64,000 bases of DNA from Coenobita brevimanus (taxonomy: Eukaryota; Arthropoda; Malacostraca; Decapoda; Coenobitidae): NCBI GenBank assembly GCA_032717465.1, contig CM064655.1:20774051-20838050 (forward strand), read 5' to 3'. The translations under genes were made by a program, and so were the position numbers. Every line of letters begins with the position of its first letter. Position 1 is the stretch's first letter. Positions 1-12,589 of this stretch are shown here, piece after piece. The notes under the pieces are model-generated. The model did not search any database. It was not told the DNA's origin and saw only the letters and a list, made by a program, of their open reading frames with translations.

Positions 1-1414
1 ACCCTAAAATTGGTGATGATGGAGAGGGACGCCTACCCGTGGTGCCACAGAGTAGCCTGGAAGTGAAAGAGCCCGTCTATTCATACTTTCCTCAAACATT
101 TCTCCATCCCAAAGGAAGATGGTGGCCTATGAAAGAAGGGCAATTTCAGTCGGCAGTCCACCGGGTTCAAGTTCAAATCAGCCTGGGGTTGCAAATACTA
201 CTAATAGCCCAGGGAGTGAGGGAGGTGTGCAAAAACTATACCTTACGAATGCACAGTCTTCCTCCTCTCACCCGTCACACAGGAGGATCGCGGCTGCTTA
301 CTTTTAAACTGCTAGCTATAGGGGTATAGCCAATAACTGGTTCACTTTAACCTGTTTCAGTAATTGCCCCGACACCCTAATCCCAAGGCCTGGTAATGAG
401 GCAGGTCGAGAGGTGAACCGAAAGAGGATAAAAAGGAAAAGGAGGAAAGCAGAGGAAAATAAGTCCACGCCAATTTCACAGCCGAGCCAAATTCCACTCT
501 TTCCACTGAAGCTGAAATTCCTGTCGCATCATTTATTTTTGCACACTTTCTTGACTGGAAGGTATGCGATTTTCAGCCCAGACTTATAATATCTCCTTCG
601 GTATCATGATGTCTTTTTAATATTACTTCTTCCTGTTGTCCCACTATATTACTCATCAAAGGAAGGACCTGTCGAAGTGAAGTTAGTTAGAAGTGAAGTT
701 AGTAACTTAGAATATCGCCATTACCCATTTCATTTAGACTGCGTCTTTTTAAATGTACTCTTTCTACCTTCAGACGTTCCTCCTGAGAAGAAATGTCAAG
801 GGTTACAGGTTGAGAAATTACGCTTCATAACCCTTCTCAGTTTGACTTTTTTTTCCCCTATCACCACTCGATTATGTTCACCTTGGAAAGAACTTTCATG
901 TGGTGAAGGGGTTAAAAACAATTCTTTTAACTGTTCTAGCACGAGTGAACCGTCCATTTTCCCTCTCAGTAAAATGATATCTTGTTTTTTTTTTTTTTTT
1001 ATGTGAGGAAGAAGGAACCAAAGGCCACGAGCCTGCAATAACTGTTCCCTCCTACGTAGAAACAAAATACAAGAGAGAGCCAAATTCAAGATCCAATTTT
1101 TTACTGTTGCAAGCATCGAATAATTTCATCGACCAAAGGAAGGACTTGTCGGAATAAGGGGCTGGAAACGACCTCCATTAAACTCATTAGTACAAATGCA
1201 TAACTCTTCATTTCACGAATAAACTTGCGTGATAGTAGAGATAATAAAAATACAAATTTCTCTCTAATAAATCTGCCATAAAACGTGTGAGCCCGTCCCT
1301 AATCTCTCTTGACAAGCTCAATCCTTATCCCGCCACAATCTCGCGTCATGCGGTCATCCAAAGTTAGTTAGCAATCACTCAGGCAGCTATCAAACTCTCC
1401 AGGCCTGATCACGC
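1..1414. other. No gene seen; unique-looking DNA
   Basis: I see no convincing exon, RNA gene or transposon end here. The short open frames have no recognisable domain and overlap on both strands. A T-rich tract lies at about 987-1001. Around 768-790 a CTTCAGACG string resembles one half of the scattered AGCTGAATAAAATCGTCTGA repeat described below. Confidence 0.5.
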
Positions 1415-1603
1415 TGCCAACACCTTTTCATAAGCGAATTATTTTGCTTATTACACCTTACTGTCTTATAATGTGTTATATAAATCCGTCAAACATCGCT
1501 GTAAAAGGATAAATAACGTATAAAAGGATATTAACCAGACATATCCAAAATTAAATCGCTTAGGAAGAGTGTTAGGGATTTTCCTTTCCAACAAGCATAC
1601 GGG
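1415..1603. mobile_element. Degenerate MITE copy (TTCTCGTCGG-TIR family)
   Basis: The block starts near AACACCTTTTCATAAGCGA and ends near AATCGCTTAGGAAGAGTGTT. These two strings are inverted relative to each other, and the interior (TTATTTTG, TTACACCTTA, GATATTAACC) matches the better-preserved copies at 32241-32443, 46858-47073 and 61700-61893. The outermost TIR bases are worn away. It is non-coding. Family membership rests on reading the copies side by side, not on an alignment score. Confidence 0.55.
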
Positions 1604-2300
1604 CCCGAGTGCCCGTCATGCAGCCATCCCGTTCTATAATCGGCCAGTCTGCTTACTTATCTTTATTTGTCTAGAGTATGTGTAAATTCATATCTTTTTT
1701 CTACCTTACCTATCTAAATACCAATCTATCTATCCACCTACCCATCTGTATCTATCTACGGTAAGTGTAAGTTTATATCTTTTTTTCTTCCTTATCTACC
1801 GGTACCTATATATCAGCATCTATCCACCAGCCTATCAATCAATCAATCAATCAACCAATCACTTTATTCAATTAATCACTGTCTACTCATACGTATATCA
1901 ATCTTACAGTATTTGTGGTTATCTATATTCATCGCTGTTTGCATATCTAACTGTCTACCTACGTACCTATTTACATACTTGCCTACCTACCTACCTGCCT
2001 GTCAATTTTTCAAGATCAGGCACGCAATCTGCCAGCCAGATAAGCGGGGTGTCATGCAACCAACTCACTCGATAATCGCTCATGCAACCATTCAATTGCA
2101 TAGCCGGGTGGGCGTGAGGTGGTTCAGCCAGATAGCCACTGGTTGAAATTTCTGTTAATGTAGAGATAAACCTGTTATGTCTGATTTGTATGTGTATCTG
2201 TCTATGCACGTCTGTCCACCTACCTACCTCCCTACCTACCTCCCTACCTACCTGCCTACCGAACTACCTACCTACCTACCGACCTACCGAATTACAATGG
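1604..2300. repeat. Degenerate tetranucleotide-rich DNA
   Basis: Interrupted CTAT/ATCT runs lie at about 1670-1880, an AATC run at about 1836-1860, and a CCTA/ACCT run at about 2212-2290. The short open frames across them simply translate the repeats. No gene is supported. Confidence 0.6.
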
Positions 2301-3484
2301 TTTACAAAAAATTTGAGGCAAGCATGAAATTAGGTGTTCTAACCTAATTTTGGGGTGCTGATTTCAGATTCGAAATCCGTTTTCACTCATCACCTCTATT
2401 TTTTTAGATATACATGTATACACGTATGTACTTGTATACATATAGGCCTAGACCCAAAATATTCGTCAAAAATCCATTTACCGACCTATTTTCTTGGAAT
2501 TTGGTTTAAAACGCGCAGCACAACAAGCTCAAACATGTCAAGCACTACACGCAGAAGGACTGGGGGTCTAGGAGCTCTTTCGTGCCTGGGAAACAGTGCC
2601 CAAGCAAATCCTCTGGTGGACATGAACAAGATGCTTCTTCCCCCTCTTCATAGCAAGCTTGGCCTTATGAAGAATTTCAAGAAGGCCATGGACAAGGATG
2701 ACGCTGCATTCCAACATCTGTGCACTCTGTTCCCAGCTCTCAGTTCTGCTAGGCTCAAGGAGGGCATCTTCATCAGACCTCAGATCGGGAGGTGCTGAAG
2801 GATGAGGTATTTGAGGGGAAGCTCACCTTGAAGGAATTGAGAGCATGGGAAGCATGTAAGGTAGTCTGCCATGGCTTCCTTGGTAATACACAGGCACTAG
2901 ATTACCAAGAGCGTGTCGAGAAGTTGTTGCAGGCTTATCAGGATATGGGGTGCCGAATGTCTCTCAAGATTCACTTTCTCCACTCCCACCTCAACTTCAT
3001 CCCCCAGAACCTCGGAGCAGTAAGTGACGAACATGAGGAAAGGTTCCACCAAGATATTGCTAAGATGGAGGGCAACTACCAAGGCAAGTGGAACCCCAGC
3101 ATGATGGGGGACTTCTGCTGGATGCTCCTGCGCTACATCCAGGAGGCAAAGTACACCAGATCGTCCAAAAAAACTCACTTCTGACTGTCTGTAGTACTAT
3201 GTTGTGTATATATGCTTATATCCAAGTAATGGTAATATTTAGCTCTGTCAGTGTTCTGTGTCTGTTTTGTTTCGTTCTGTACTATGCCATTTTAATATAT
3301 GAAATAAACTCATTATATTATAAATATATGCATTATAATAAAAAAAGGTATATGTGAAAGCAAAAAAACTAGAGGTGATAGAGCAAAACTGTTTAGAAAT
3401 TTGAATTAAGCATATCAAAGTTTGTCAAAAACACCTATTCACATGCTTGCCTCAGATTTTTTTTTTTTTTTTTTTTTGTAAAAT
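2301..3484. mobile_element. Candidate DNA transposon bounded by inverted repeats
   Basis: Left end 2301-2340 reads TTTACAAAAAATTTGAGGCA and continues AGCATGAAATTAGGTGTT. The right end (3427-3484), read on the other strand, has the same layout: TTTACA, a long A run, TCTGAGGCAAGCATG, then AATAGGTGTT. The 35-40 bp inverted repeats bracket exactly the broken protein gene at 2535-3184, and the right repeat contains an expanded A tract. No clear target-site duplication is visible, so the superfamily is not assigned. An inverted pair of this length around the one conserved ORF is best read as a transposon, but that is inference. Confidence 0.6.
2535..3184 (+). pseudogene. Frameshifted gene of a conserved arthropod family, function unknown
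   Basis: The two overlapping frames (to 2798 and from 2792) are one gene broken by a frameshift near 2785-2795, beside a GGGAGG run. The first part carries LLPPLHSKLGLMKNFKKAMD. The second carries SLKIHFLHSHLNF, NLGAVSDEHEERFHQDI and MEGNYQGKW...MMGDFCWMLL, and ends in a basic SKKTHF tail. I recognise this His/Glu-rich signature (HFLHSHL, ERFHQD, YQG-W, DYCW-like) from many uncharacterised arthropod and cnidarian predicted proteins that occur in multiple copies; I know of no established function. The N-terminal part usual in the family is missing, so the start given (ATG at 2535) is only the first convenient Met; conservation begins near 2590. A possible poly(A) signal AATAAA lies near 3302. 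The gene sits inside inverted repeats, which suggests it is transposon cargo or a transposon protein. Confidence 0.6.
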
Positions 3485-5235
3485 TATCATCAGTTTATAG
3501 CATATGAATCGATTAGAGAACTGAGTGGTAATGCAGGTAAACGCAAGGAAATACCAGTTAGAGACAGGGAAGGAAATTTATTGACCAAAGATGGAGATAT
3601 TAAAAATAGATGGAAAGAGCATTTTGAGACAGTTCTTAATAGACCAATACCACCAGAAGAGGATATACCGTCTGCTCAGGAAGATTTAAATATAGAAACA
3701 GGAGAGTTGAGGCCTGCAGAAGTGGAGAAAGCAGTAAAACAGTTAAAGAATAATAAGGCACCAGGGGAGGATGGTTTATTTCCGGAAATGTTTAAAGTGG
3801 AGGGGGATAGATTAATAATGATCTTGACCAAGCTATTCAATAAGATATGGGTGACGGGGTTACTACCATCAGTTTGGAAGAATGGTGTAATTGTTAAAGT
3901 TCCGAAGAAGGGAGACCTGAGTGAATGTGGTAATTGGAGGGGAATCTCTTTGTCACCGATAGCTTTGAAAGTTTTCAGTAGAGTGTTGTTAAATAGGTTG
4001 GAGCCGGTGGTTGAGGGTATTCTGAGGGATGAACAGGCTGGTTTTAGAAAGGGACGTGGTTGCAATGATCAGATCTTTATAGTTAGGCATTTGATGCAGC
4101 AAGTTAATGAAATGAGAGTACCGTTAAGTCTTTGTTTTGTTGATTCTGAAAGGCTTTTGATAGTGTTTCGAGAGAGACTATGGGGAAGATCATGAGACAT
4201 TATAGAATACCAGAGAAGTTTGTGAGGGTCATTATGAACATGCATGAGGACACATTTTGTAAAGTGATGGTTGATGGTTGTCTGAGTGATTCGTTTGAAG
4301 TCAAGTCCGGAGTAATTCAAGGTGGTGCTCTATCGCCTTTACTATTTATATTGGTCATTGATTACATTATGAAACGCGTTGGAACAGAAACCGGTGCAGG
4401 TATACTTTGGGGAGAGAACAGGAAACTTTTGGATTTAGATTATGCAGATGATATAGTTTTGATTTGTGATGCGTCAGAAGAGATGCAGAGAGTGTTGGAC
4501 TGTTTGGTGAGTGAAGGTCGCAAGGTGGGTTTGGTTATTAATTGTGGAAAAACTGAAATAATCAATATGAATATGGAAAATGCGCAGGAATGTGTAATTG
4601 GAGGTATGGTTGTAAAGCAAGTTGATAGGTTTAAATATTTAGGTACTTATTTAGCCAAGGATGGTTCTTTGAACTTTGAATTCGAGGAAAGGTTAAAGAA
4701 GGCTAATCAGGCAATGGGAATGCTTAAAAATATTTGGAATAATAACAATATCTCTGTGCATACAAAAATCAAACTTTATAAGGTAATGGTTAGGAGTATC
4801 TTAATTTATGGACACGAGTCGTGGTACAGCACAGTGACTATGGAAAATAAATTCTTGGTGTTTGAAAAAAAAGCACTTAGAAGAATATTAGGAGTTAAGT
4901 GGTGGGAAAGGATACCAAATAATAGAATTAGAGAAATAACGGGAGTGCAGCCGGTCGATGAATATATTAGGTTCTCACGATGGAAATGGCTAGGACATGT
5001 GTATAGGAGACAGGGAATAGTACGAGGTACACCAGGGTGGGTGGCACTTGGTAGGAGAGGTAGAGGAAGGCCAAAAGAGACGTGGGTGAGGACAATGAGA
5101 CGGGAAGCTGGAGATGAGTGTTGGGGAGATCTTGAGGAGTTAGCACAAGATAGGATGCGGTGGTGTGAGTTCATCGAGGCCCTATGCATCCCCGAGGGTG
5201 CCACAGGAAATGATTGATTGATTGATTGATTATAT
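3485..5235 (+). mobile_element. 5'-truncated non-LTR retrotransposon (RTE-like LINE)
   Basis: Only the reverse transcriptase part remains. It ends five bases before a short tandem TGAT run (5208-5232), which acts as the 3' tail; such microsatellite tails instead of poly(A) are typical of RTE-like and related LINEs. The 5' end abuts a poly-T tract and the right inverted repeat of the preceding element, so the 5' part including any endonuclease was lost at integration. No target-site duplication could be defined. Confidence 0.8.
3500..5217 (+). pseudogene. LINE reverse transcriptase, 5'-truncated and frameshifted
   Basis: It would copy the element RNA at a nicked chromosomal target. Visible reverse transcriptase blocks, in order: NKAPGEDGL, GNWRGISLSP, DEQAGFRKGRGCNDQIF, then the A-motif region near 4140-4170 (FVD...), GVIQGGALSPLLF, the catalytic box YADDIVLI near 4441-4465, and FKYLGTYLAKDGS. 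After it come a thumb-like segment and a C-terminal RWKWLGHVYRR / GRRGRGRPKETW block often found at the end of RTE-like proteins. The open frame ending at 4195 and the one starting at 4180 are the same protein split by a one-base frameshift in an A/G run near 4149-4155, inside motif A. The frame also reads upstream of 3581 to about 3490. No endonuclease is present. Clade assignment beyond RTE-like is not certain. Confidence 0.85.
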
Positions 5236-7980
5236 CTATCTATCTCTCCATCTCTCTCTACCTGTTTGTTTGGCCGACTAGCAGCGGTATATATGTCAGT
5301 TCGGTTTGACCGTCAATGTTACAACTTTTCTGATCTTCGTGTGTAATGTGATCTCTTTACCTGATGGTTTAGCTATCTATCTGCATCTCTATCTATCAGT
5401 GTAACAGACCTCTCTATTTATCTGTTATCTGCCTGTACATCTACCTGCCCCTCTGTCTATCTATCTGTCTATATTTATCCATCCATCCATCCACCTATCC
5501 ATCTTTATGTCTATTTATCGACACTATCTACCCATCACCTCCCTGGCGCCGCATCCCTTGAGGAAGTTGCCGAGACGAAGGATCCCCGGCCATAAACTCT
5601 TCCTATTTGATTTCCAGCAGTAAAAACCATCGCCTCTGATCACCCAATTTGAGTTCCAACCGTTAAATCTGATCTAAAGCAGTAGAGACCGTTTACCTTG
5701 ATGGCCGATCCTGCCGTCGTTCAGTTTGATAAGCAGCTGTGAATGTACACTTACTTATTCTCTTCCATTTAACACCCTTTTGCTCCTCCGACTCACTCTC
5801 AGCTGAATAAAATCGTCTGAGGTTAGCTAGAACAACACAGATGGGTAGAAATGTCCTGATTGTTAGAGACCAGGTTGTAATGAGGAAGCTTAAATGAGGA
5901 AGATTTTAAGGAAGTGACATATTGAGTATGATAACAGCATATGGACCTCATGGGGCTTAGATCGTACAAGATGGGGGTATTTATGATTTTATCGCATCTC
6001 AGTAATGCTATCAAGTACCTCGATACCAAACTGGAGTAGATAGTAAGCCGAAGATACGATAAATAAATAAAAAATCTGACAATAACTTAAGGTGTGGGTT
6101 TTATCCTATTCACTACGAACACATTGTATTAATTTTATTCTTGATACCGCCCAGACGATTATTTTCAGCTGAGGAGTGGCTTTTTAAACTGTAGGGGTGA
6201 GATACAGCCTTCTCTGACCCCTTCAAAATATGAGTGGCGTTTCCTAAGTTGAGCAGAATCGTCAGGAAAAAACCAGAATTCCATAAATATGACGTCTTTG
6301 TACTGAATCCGTGGCTGATGTGTTCCTAATGCACGAACTACGCAAAACAGTCCTACCTAAGCTGCAACACAATATGAGGTAATCAATTCTCGACCAAGTA
6401 GTATTTCGTTCGTATTTTCATATTTTTGATGGGGTAGGTTGGTCTGAGGTGAATATCATCTGACTTTAGCCGGAATAATATACAAAGGCCTTACAGTACT
6501 TCGAAGTCAGAGGGTATAAGAAACATATATAAGTCATGTATGCACTTAATATGGTAACTAATGCAGCAAGTTCACTCGACAGGCGATCCAATCACATGCC
6601 TTAACGCTTAACTCATAAGAGGTCACGTGTAAGATATGAAATAAATACATAAAAGAAATGATCGTACATCACTGGTAACCAAAACAAAACTAATACTTAT
6701 GATGCAATGAAAAAGTGAAAATTTAGTCACCCCCATCTGCTGAATCCTGTAGACATTCACCATTTTTATTACATCAGTTTTGTACTCCACTCATTTACAT
6801 AAACATCTAAGTCAGGACGTTGATTTACAGACTTACAATCAATTCCCTGCTGTAACACTGAATCGTATTTGCAAGAAAGAAAATAAAAAAAAAACAGGGA
6901 AAAGAGTATAAAACCTTCCATTATCTCCTGCATTCACAATAACAAATTTCGGTGATGAGGTAAATTGTCGTATGTTATTATGTGAAAAATATATTAATTC
7001 TTTAAGGGGATGGGGTTTCCGTCAGATGAATAAAATCGTCTGGAGGTAACGAGAATAAAACATCAACATGGGCCCTGATTCCTTGCCCTATAGTTGTTAA
7101 GTTTTATATGAAGAGTAACATACACCATCATGTGTATCAAACCCAAACATCCACTACTACAGTAAATTTGTATCATATGACGGAACTACAGGATAACATG
7201 AAATCTGATGATGTAGGTGTGAAGTGGGAATGAGTCTGCATGGTTACTAGTCACATCAACACTCCAATCTGCCGAAACGTTGCTGAAAATGGTTCGTAAG
7301 TTTGATCAGGGTACAGTAAACGCACTACTGTATAGTTGTCTTAATCTACCCAAGCATACTCAGTCGCAGTCCAAAGCGTCAGGCACAGCATCCCACACAA
7401 CTCACTCCTGATCCATTTATCCAATGCAAGGCTGTGCTACCCGTCAGGAGCATGTAATCGCTCCAGTCATTACCCAGTCAGGCGCGTACTTCAATGGACC
7501 TGACGGCTCAACACAGCTCCACCTCTTAGGCTCACCCTGACGTCACCCAAAATATATTACCACCAATTTTCTGCCTGTTAGGAAAATTCACTCGAAGAAT
7601 AACTGTGTGCGTTTAATCCTTCCACCCCGCTGACGTATTATTTGAAATTTTGCTCTTCCTACCTTCAGACGGTTTTATACAGCTTGGGAAGAACCTGTAT
7701 GATGGAAGGGGACTATAATCCTTTCGCTTCAAAATATATTTCTTAAGCTGAATAAAAACGTCTGGATATACCAAAAATAAACAAGAAAACACGTCACCGA
7801 GCTGAAGCGGTCAAGGTGGAGAAGAATCTACTGTCCCTCGTAAATCAAACTTTTAATCTGTGGAACCAGGCTTGCTCAGGTCATAAATTCAGGGAGATTT
7901 ACTTTTAGCGTTTATTTTCCTCTCGACTCCGACCCAGCTAAGGCGTAACTTGTTTTCATTCCCGCCAGGGAGTACCCATT
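5236..7980. other. No gene; simple tetranucleotides and a scattered repeat
   Basis: Interrupted TATC/CATC runs occupy about 5235-5525. The rest looks unique and AT-rich. Partial copies of a short repeat with core AGCTGAATAAAATCGTCTGA are at 5801-5820, 7021-7041 and 7746-7763, with reversed or diverged copies at 6151-6172, 6246-6264 and 7660-7684. No exon or RNA gene was recognised. Confidence 0.5.
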
Positions 7981-7984
7981 TTGA

Positions 7985-8390
7985 AAGTACTTGATTTTTT
8001 ACCCCGATCCCCGACACTCCCAAACCTGATCTCCCTCTCCTTCCCCTCCTCTGCACCCTATTTGAATTCCCCACCCCTCCCGTCTACCTATCTTCCCTGC
8101 CCTCGATGCACCTTGATTTGGATTCCCCCTCCCCACCACCACACCCACCCATCCACCCAACCGCCCTCGCCCTTTCCCTCGCCTTGTTTTAGACAGCCCT
8201 ACCACCTACCCACCACACCCTTCCCACCCAAATCCTTGCCCCCACCTCTTTCCCACAAGTCCTCTCCCACAAATCCCCTCCCACTCTCCTTCCTGCCCTC
8301 GATTCACCCCGTTTTGGACTACTCACCCCACCTCCCACCCACCTCCTTCCCCACTTTCCACAGGTCACTCACAAAAGGTCATGTCATGGG
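7985..8390. repeat. Pyrimidine-rich cryptic repeat
   Basis: The plus strand is dominated by C and T, with recurring CCCACC, CTTCCC and CCTGCCCTCGAT strings spaced irregularly. Open frames on both strands are proline- or glycine-rich translations of this. I read it as degenerate minisatellite DNA, not coding. Confidence 0.6.
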
Positions 8391-9338
8391 GGCGAGGTCC
8401 TGAGAGGCTCTCTGGCACCTTTCCCTCAGTCATCTGTTTTGCAGGTTACACCTTGACCATTTCGGTAGGTAAGAAAGCTAAATATTCATTCTTACCGCCA
8501 CCTGATGATTCTGCTCGGCTTAAGTAGTTTTTCGTTCAATGTAGGTAAAAAAAAAAAAAAAAAAAAGTCTCCACTCACTGTTTCAGAATGTGAGAAATCT
8601 TTAATTCTTTACACTGGTTATCATTATACTCTTTTTATTTTAACCTGGGTCAGATATCCGTCCTTTTGGTGCATATTTCACGTCAGTCAGTGGAGGAAAA
8701 GGACAGTACAATTACTACAACTCAATATTCTTTCCATAGCACTTCTTCATTACTAGCATCATATTTTAGTGTCAATCAAGTTTTAAAACTCGGTATTTGA
8801 GAAGGAGAGAAGACAATTTCAGGCCAGGTTAGAGTAAAAGTAGCATAGAAGATTTTTAGTTCACGAATGGACTCTTCTTTCCTATGGGCTAAATAAATTC
8901 TTCTATTGTATTTCATTGTCGAATATTGTACCTCTCCGCACATATAAATTAAAGAATATCACAGTGCCATAGTCTGCAGTACTGACAGGCGAGGAAACTA
9001 ACAGCGCGTCAAATGCAAAAATAAATCGATAAAGAAGAGTTACTTGGGGGTCCTTCTTACCTCAGAGGAATACTGGCCAAGGTATATATATGGGTCTTTG
9101 TGATGAGATGTATCACAGTGTACAAGGAGTAACAGCTGCAGTGAGGAAGGGAATTGCCAAATACTCTTATTTCCTCTACTTTTTTGTATTTCTCTTCATT
9201 TCCCTCATCTTGAAGCCTCTTACCCTCTCTGACTCTCTCCCACACTCTTCCCACTACTTTTTTTTTTTTTTTTTTTTTCACTCCCAATTCTCCTAGTCTC
9301 TCCTCTCTTCTTTTTATTTTTTTTTTTCACTCTCAACT

Positions 9339-9370
<32 letters not shown>

Positions 9371-9652
9371 AGATCTCTCTCCTGCTCTTGCATCCTCTTA
9401 CTTTCCTTGCCCCAACTCTCCACCCCTCCCTCCTCCCTCTTCCCCCTCCGTCTTACTCACCTTCTCGCTTACACACCTGGGCACAAGATGTACTTGCAAG
9501 AATGATAGACGATAAAGAAGCAAAATTAGGGCCATGCAAGTCACCACCGTCAGATTACCTTGGTTACATTAGATCACTCGGAACTTTCAGTCTAGTTCTA
9601 CTTCTTGTAAGTGTGACAGAAGTGGTACTCAGTTTTTGTAAAATGGGAGGGA

Positions 9653-9701
<49 letters not shown>

Positions 9702-10934
9702 ATGTAGACTCGAATTCAACATCCAGTGAAAGGGGGGTCTTTTTTTTGGTGGTGGTGGTGGGGGGGGGAGTAGGCTCACAATGTAAACGTCTTTGGTACT
9801 GTTTCTTAATCCTGGAAAATGACGCCGACGATGATAACGATAATGATGGAAATGACCGACTACAGTTTTAGGACAGCCATGTAGTCCAGCCTCCTATGTA
9901 GGGAGAGGAGATCAAACGCCAGAAACACAGAAGACGAAAAGCACAAAGTTTCTGAAATCATCCCACAAAAAGAAAGAAAGAAAAAAAAAAACTCGGAGGA
10001 TATTCAAGAATCACTTAGATGGAGATAATACTGTGTCTTCGGAGGATAATATATTCTTCGGAAGTTTTAAGTGATACACACCATTTCTCACGCAAAATTC
10101 ACGTTTTATTATTTCATATCGAGATTTTTGCATATGAAGTGACTTCTTTCCATCAGAAATCTCGAGGGAATCGGCACCTGATGCGAACTGACTAAAGAGA
10201 CATCGGAATGAAAAAAAAAAAGTTACATACGACACATAGCTGTAGTATATAATTAGTTACGTCACATTTATATGACAAATCTATTTTTTCAATATTAGTT
10301 GTTCTGTTAAGGTAGTGTTACTTGAGAGCAAAACAGCCGTCCTGAGAAATTTAAGTCTATTTTGCGATAAAATATTCCGAAATTATAGGGAAACGTCCAA
10401 TTTCATTAGATATACCAACATTTTTACCAGCAATACCTATTTCAAGCTGAAAAACGATGCATTCCATCACCATTCCTGTAAATAATGAAAAAAACGGGAG
10501 GCAATTGTGATTTTAGTATCGAGAGAAGGAGCGTCACTGAGTAGGACAGAAACGCCTGAGGAACTTTTTATCGACGTTAACTCACAGGGCGCGGTGCCGG
10601 CCATCTGACAGACACTTACACTTGACAGATAAATATATAAACCCCCGATGTTGTCTTAAATAAATCCCTTCAATTGACATACACGAGGCCTCCCCTAAGC
10701 TGAATAAAATAGCTTAACGGTAAATGGAACATGAAATAATTAGTAACATCTGATTAATCTGGAAATAAATTGATATCGAACTGAAAAGAAGAAACAGACA
10801 ACATTAATTTTTCACTACTGTATCTTTCTCTAAGCTGAAAAACACTGACTGATGGTTAGGAAAATAAAATGTGGTTGCAAAATATAGTAAAGACACCTCG
10901 TACTAAAGGGGTTAATGAAGAGGTAAAAGAGTAT

Positions 10935-10986
<52 letters not shown>

Positions 10987-11120
10987 AAGTAGGAGAAACT
11001 GGTAAACAGTAAGGGTGGAAAAAAGAAGAGGAAGCAAGGAGAAGGGAAGAAGAAAGTTAGTTCCCTGACCGTATGCCCTTCTCATTTCCACCATCCTCTT
11101 CTCCCTGACTTTTTTCATTT

Positions 11121-11188
<68 letters not shown>

Positions 11189-12589
11189 GTCAGTCCTATG
11201 CTCACCTCCCACTACACCATCACCGAATCAATATTATCAGCAACCTCCAATTTTTAAGTACATATAACAAAAAAAAAAAAATCCTTCCAGGGCTCTTTCA
11301 CTTTTTTAAAATAAATTCTTCTGTCATAAAAGACTTTGTAGTTACTTGTGGAGAAGTTATATATATATTAGACTTGTGGACGAGCGGTTGTTATACTTGA
11401 GTAGCTTTGTAAGTTGATAATCTTCTTTCCCATTGGTCATTCAATGACAAGGAGAGGTAAAGAATAGTATGGAACTGTTTTTATTTGTCTTGGAAATATT
11501 AACAAGTCTCTCACACAGAGTGAAGTATAAAGTAGAGTCCCGGGAGCTATCTCCCTGTCTCGCTCTCTCTGTCTCTCTCTCAAGTTGCTAAGCCCTTCTC
11601 CCTGCGACCTGTCTGTTCTATGGCTAGCTTCCTTCTGAGCTCTCTTTCCTAAATTCTGGTGTAGCAGGAGTCGTATCACGTGTGTTCCCTGTGGTTGGAA
11701 AGTTCTAGAAGCCTGTGTGTGAGTATGTGTGTATGTGTGTGTATGGTCACTAGGTGCTGTCGTGTGCCTATAAAGCATTCCTTGAGTTAAGAGTGTGTAA
11801 GCATGTTTAGCATTGCTCGATTCTTGCAGACACAGTACCTTCTCATCATCTGACTTCCTGCTTCTGTCTCTCTCTATCTATCTATTTATCTATCTATCTA
11901 TTATGATTTGTAAATATAATATGGAGTCCTAACACTTCAAGTTTTCAATCTAGAGGTTGTCTCAAATTGGATCATGATATTTGATGGTAAAAAAAAAAAA
12001 AAATTATTAGCAGATTTCCAGTAACACATTGTAATTTCTTAAGTTATTGTAGGTATCAAAATTATGTACTACTGTGAACATTATGCAATTTAACATGTAT
12101 ATTATAATGGAAGGGTGGAAACATGGCTACCTCAAGGCTGGCATGGGCGATGGCTGTGTGACCATGAGTTCGTGTGGCTAACTTGTCATTCTAACTAATG
12201 GAATAAAGAGACAAATAATAATTAGGAAACTTTGAATGCTGTACATGCTGATTCATTTACTACTACTACTAAATAATACTGCTAATACTAATACTGATGC
12301 TAATAATAATAACGAAACTAAATTTGATTGCTAACAATTTATAATATTACATCGATTATACACGTTCAACAACAACAGCATCAATATTACCACAAACAGC
12401 AAAAAATTGTAAGTACGAATCATGCCACCTCTCACCTGCCTCAGTAAATCTCCAGTTGTCAGAGGCAGAGATTTTACCACTACTGCCAGTTGGAGGTCAT
12501 CTGGGGGTTATCTGCTGCAAGTGACCTGCCAATTCTGAACTTCTATCTACTCTTCCTGTCTGTCAAACTATACCTATTGCACTTTCTCT
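8391..12589. other. No gene; CT/GA microsatellites and unique DNA
   Basis: Simple tracts: poly-A 8548-8566, poly-T 9258-9278, CT 9342-9371, CT 9656-9700, a short G/T-rich run 9730-9770, GA 10937-10981, CT 11126-11186, short GT runs near 11715-11745, ATCT near 11876-11900. A copy of the AGCTGAATAAAAT repeat lies at 10698-10712. Between these I see no convincing gene, RNA or transposon end. Confidence 0.5.

Noticed and set aside
677..1116. Overlapping frames of about 106-109 codons near the window start
   Set aside because: No domain, located on opposite strands over the same bases, and extended by a T/A run.
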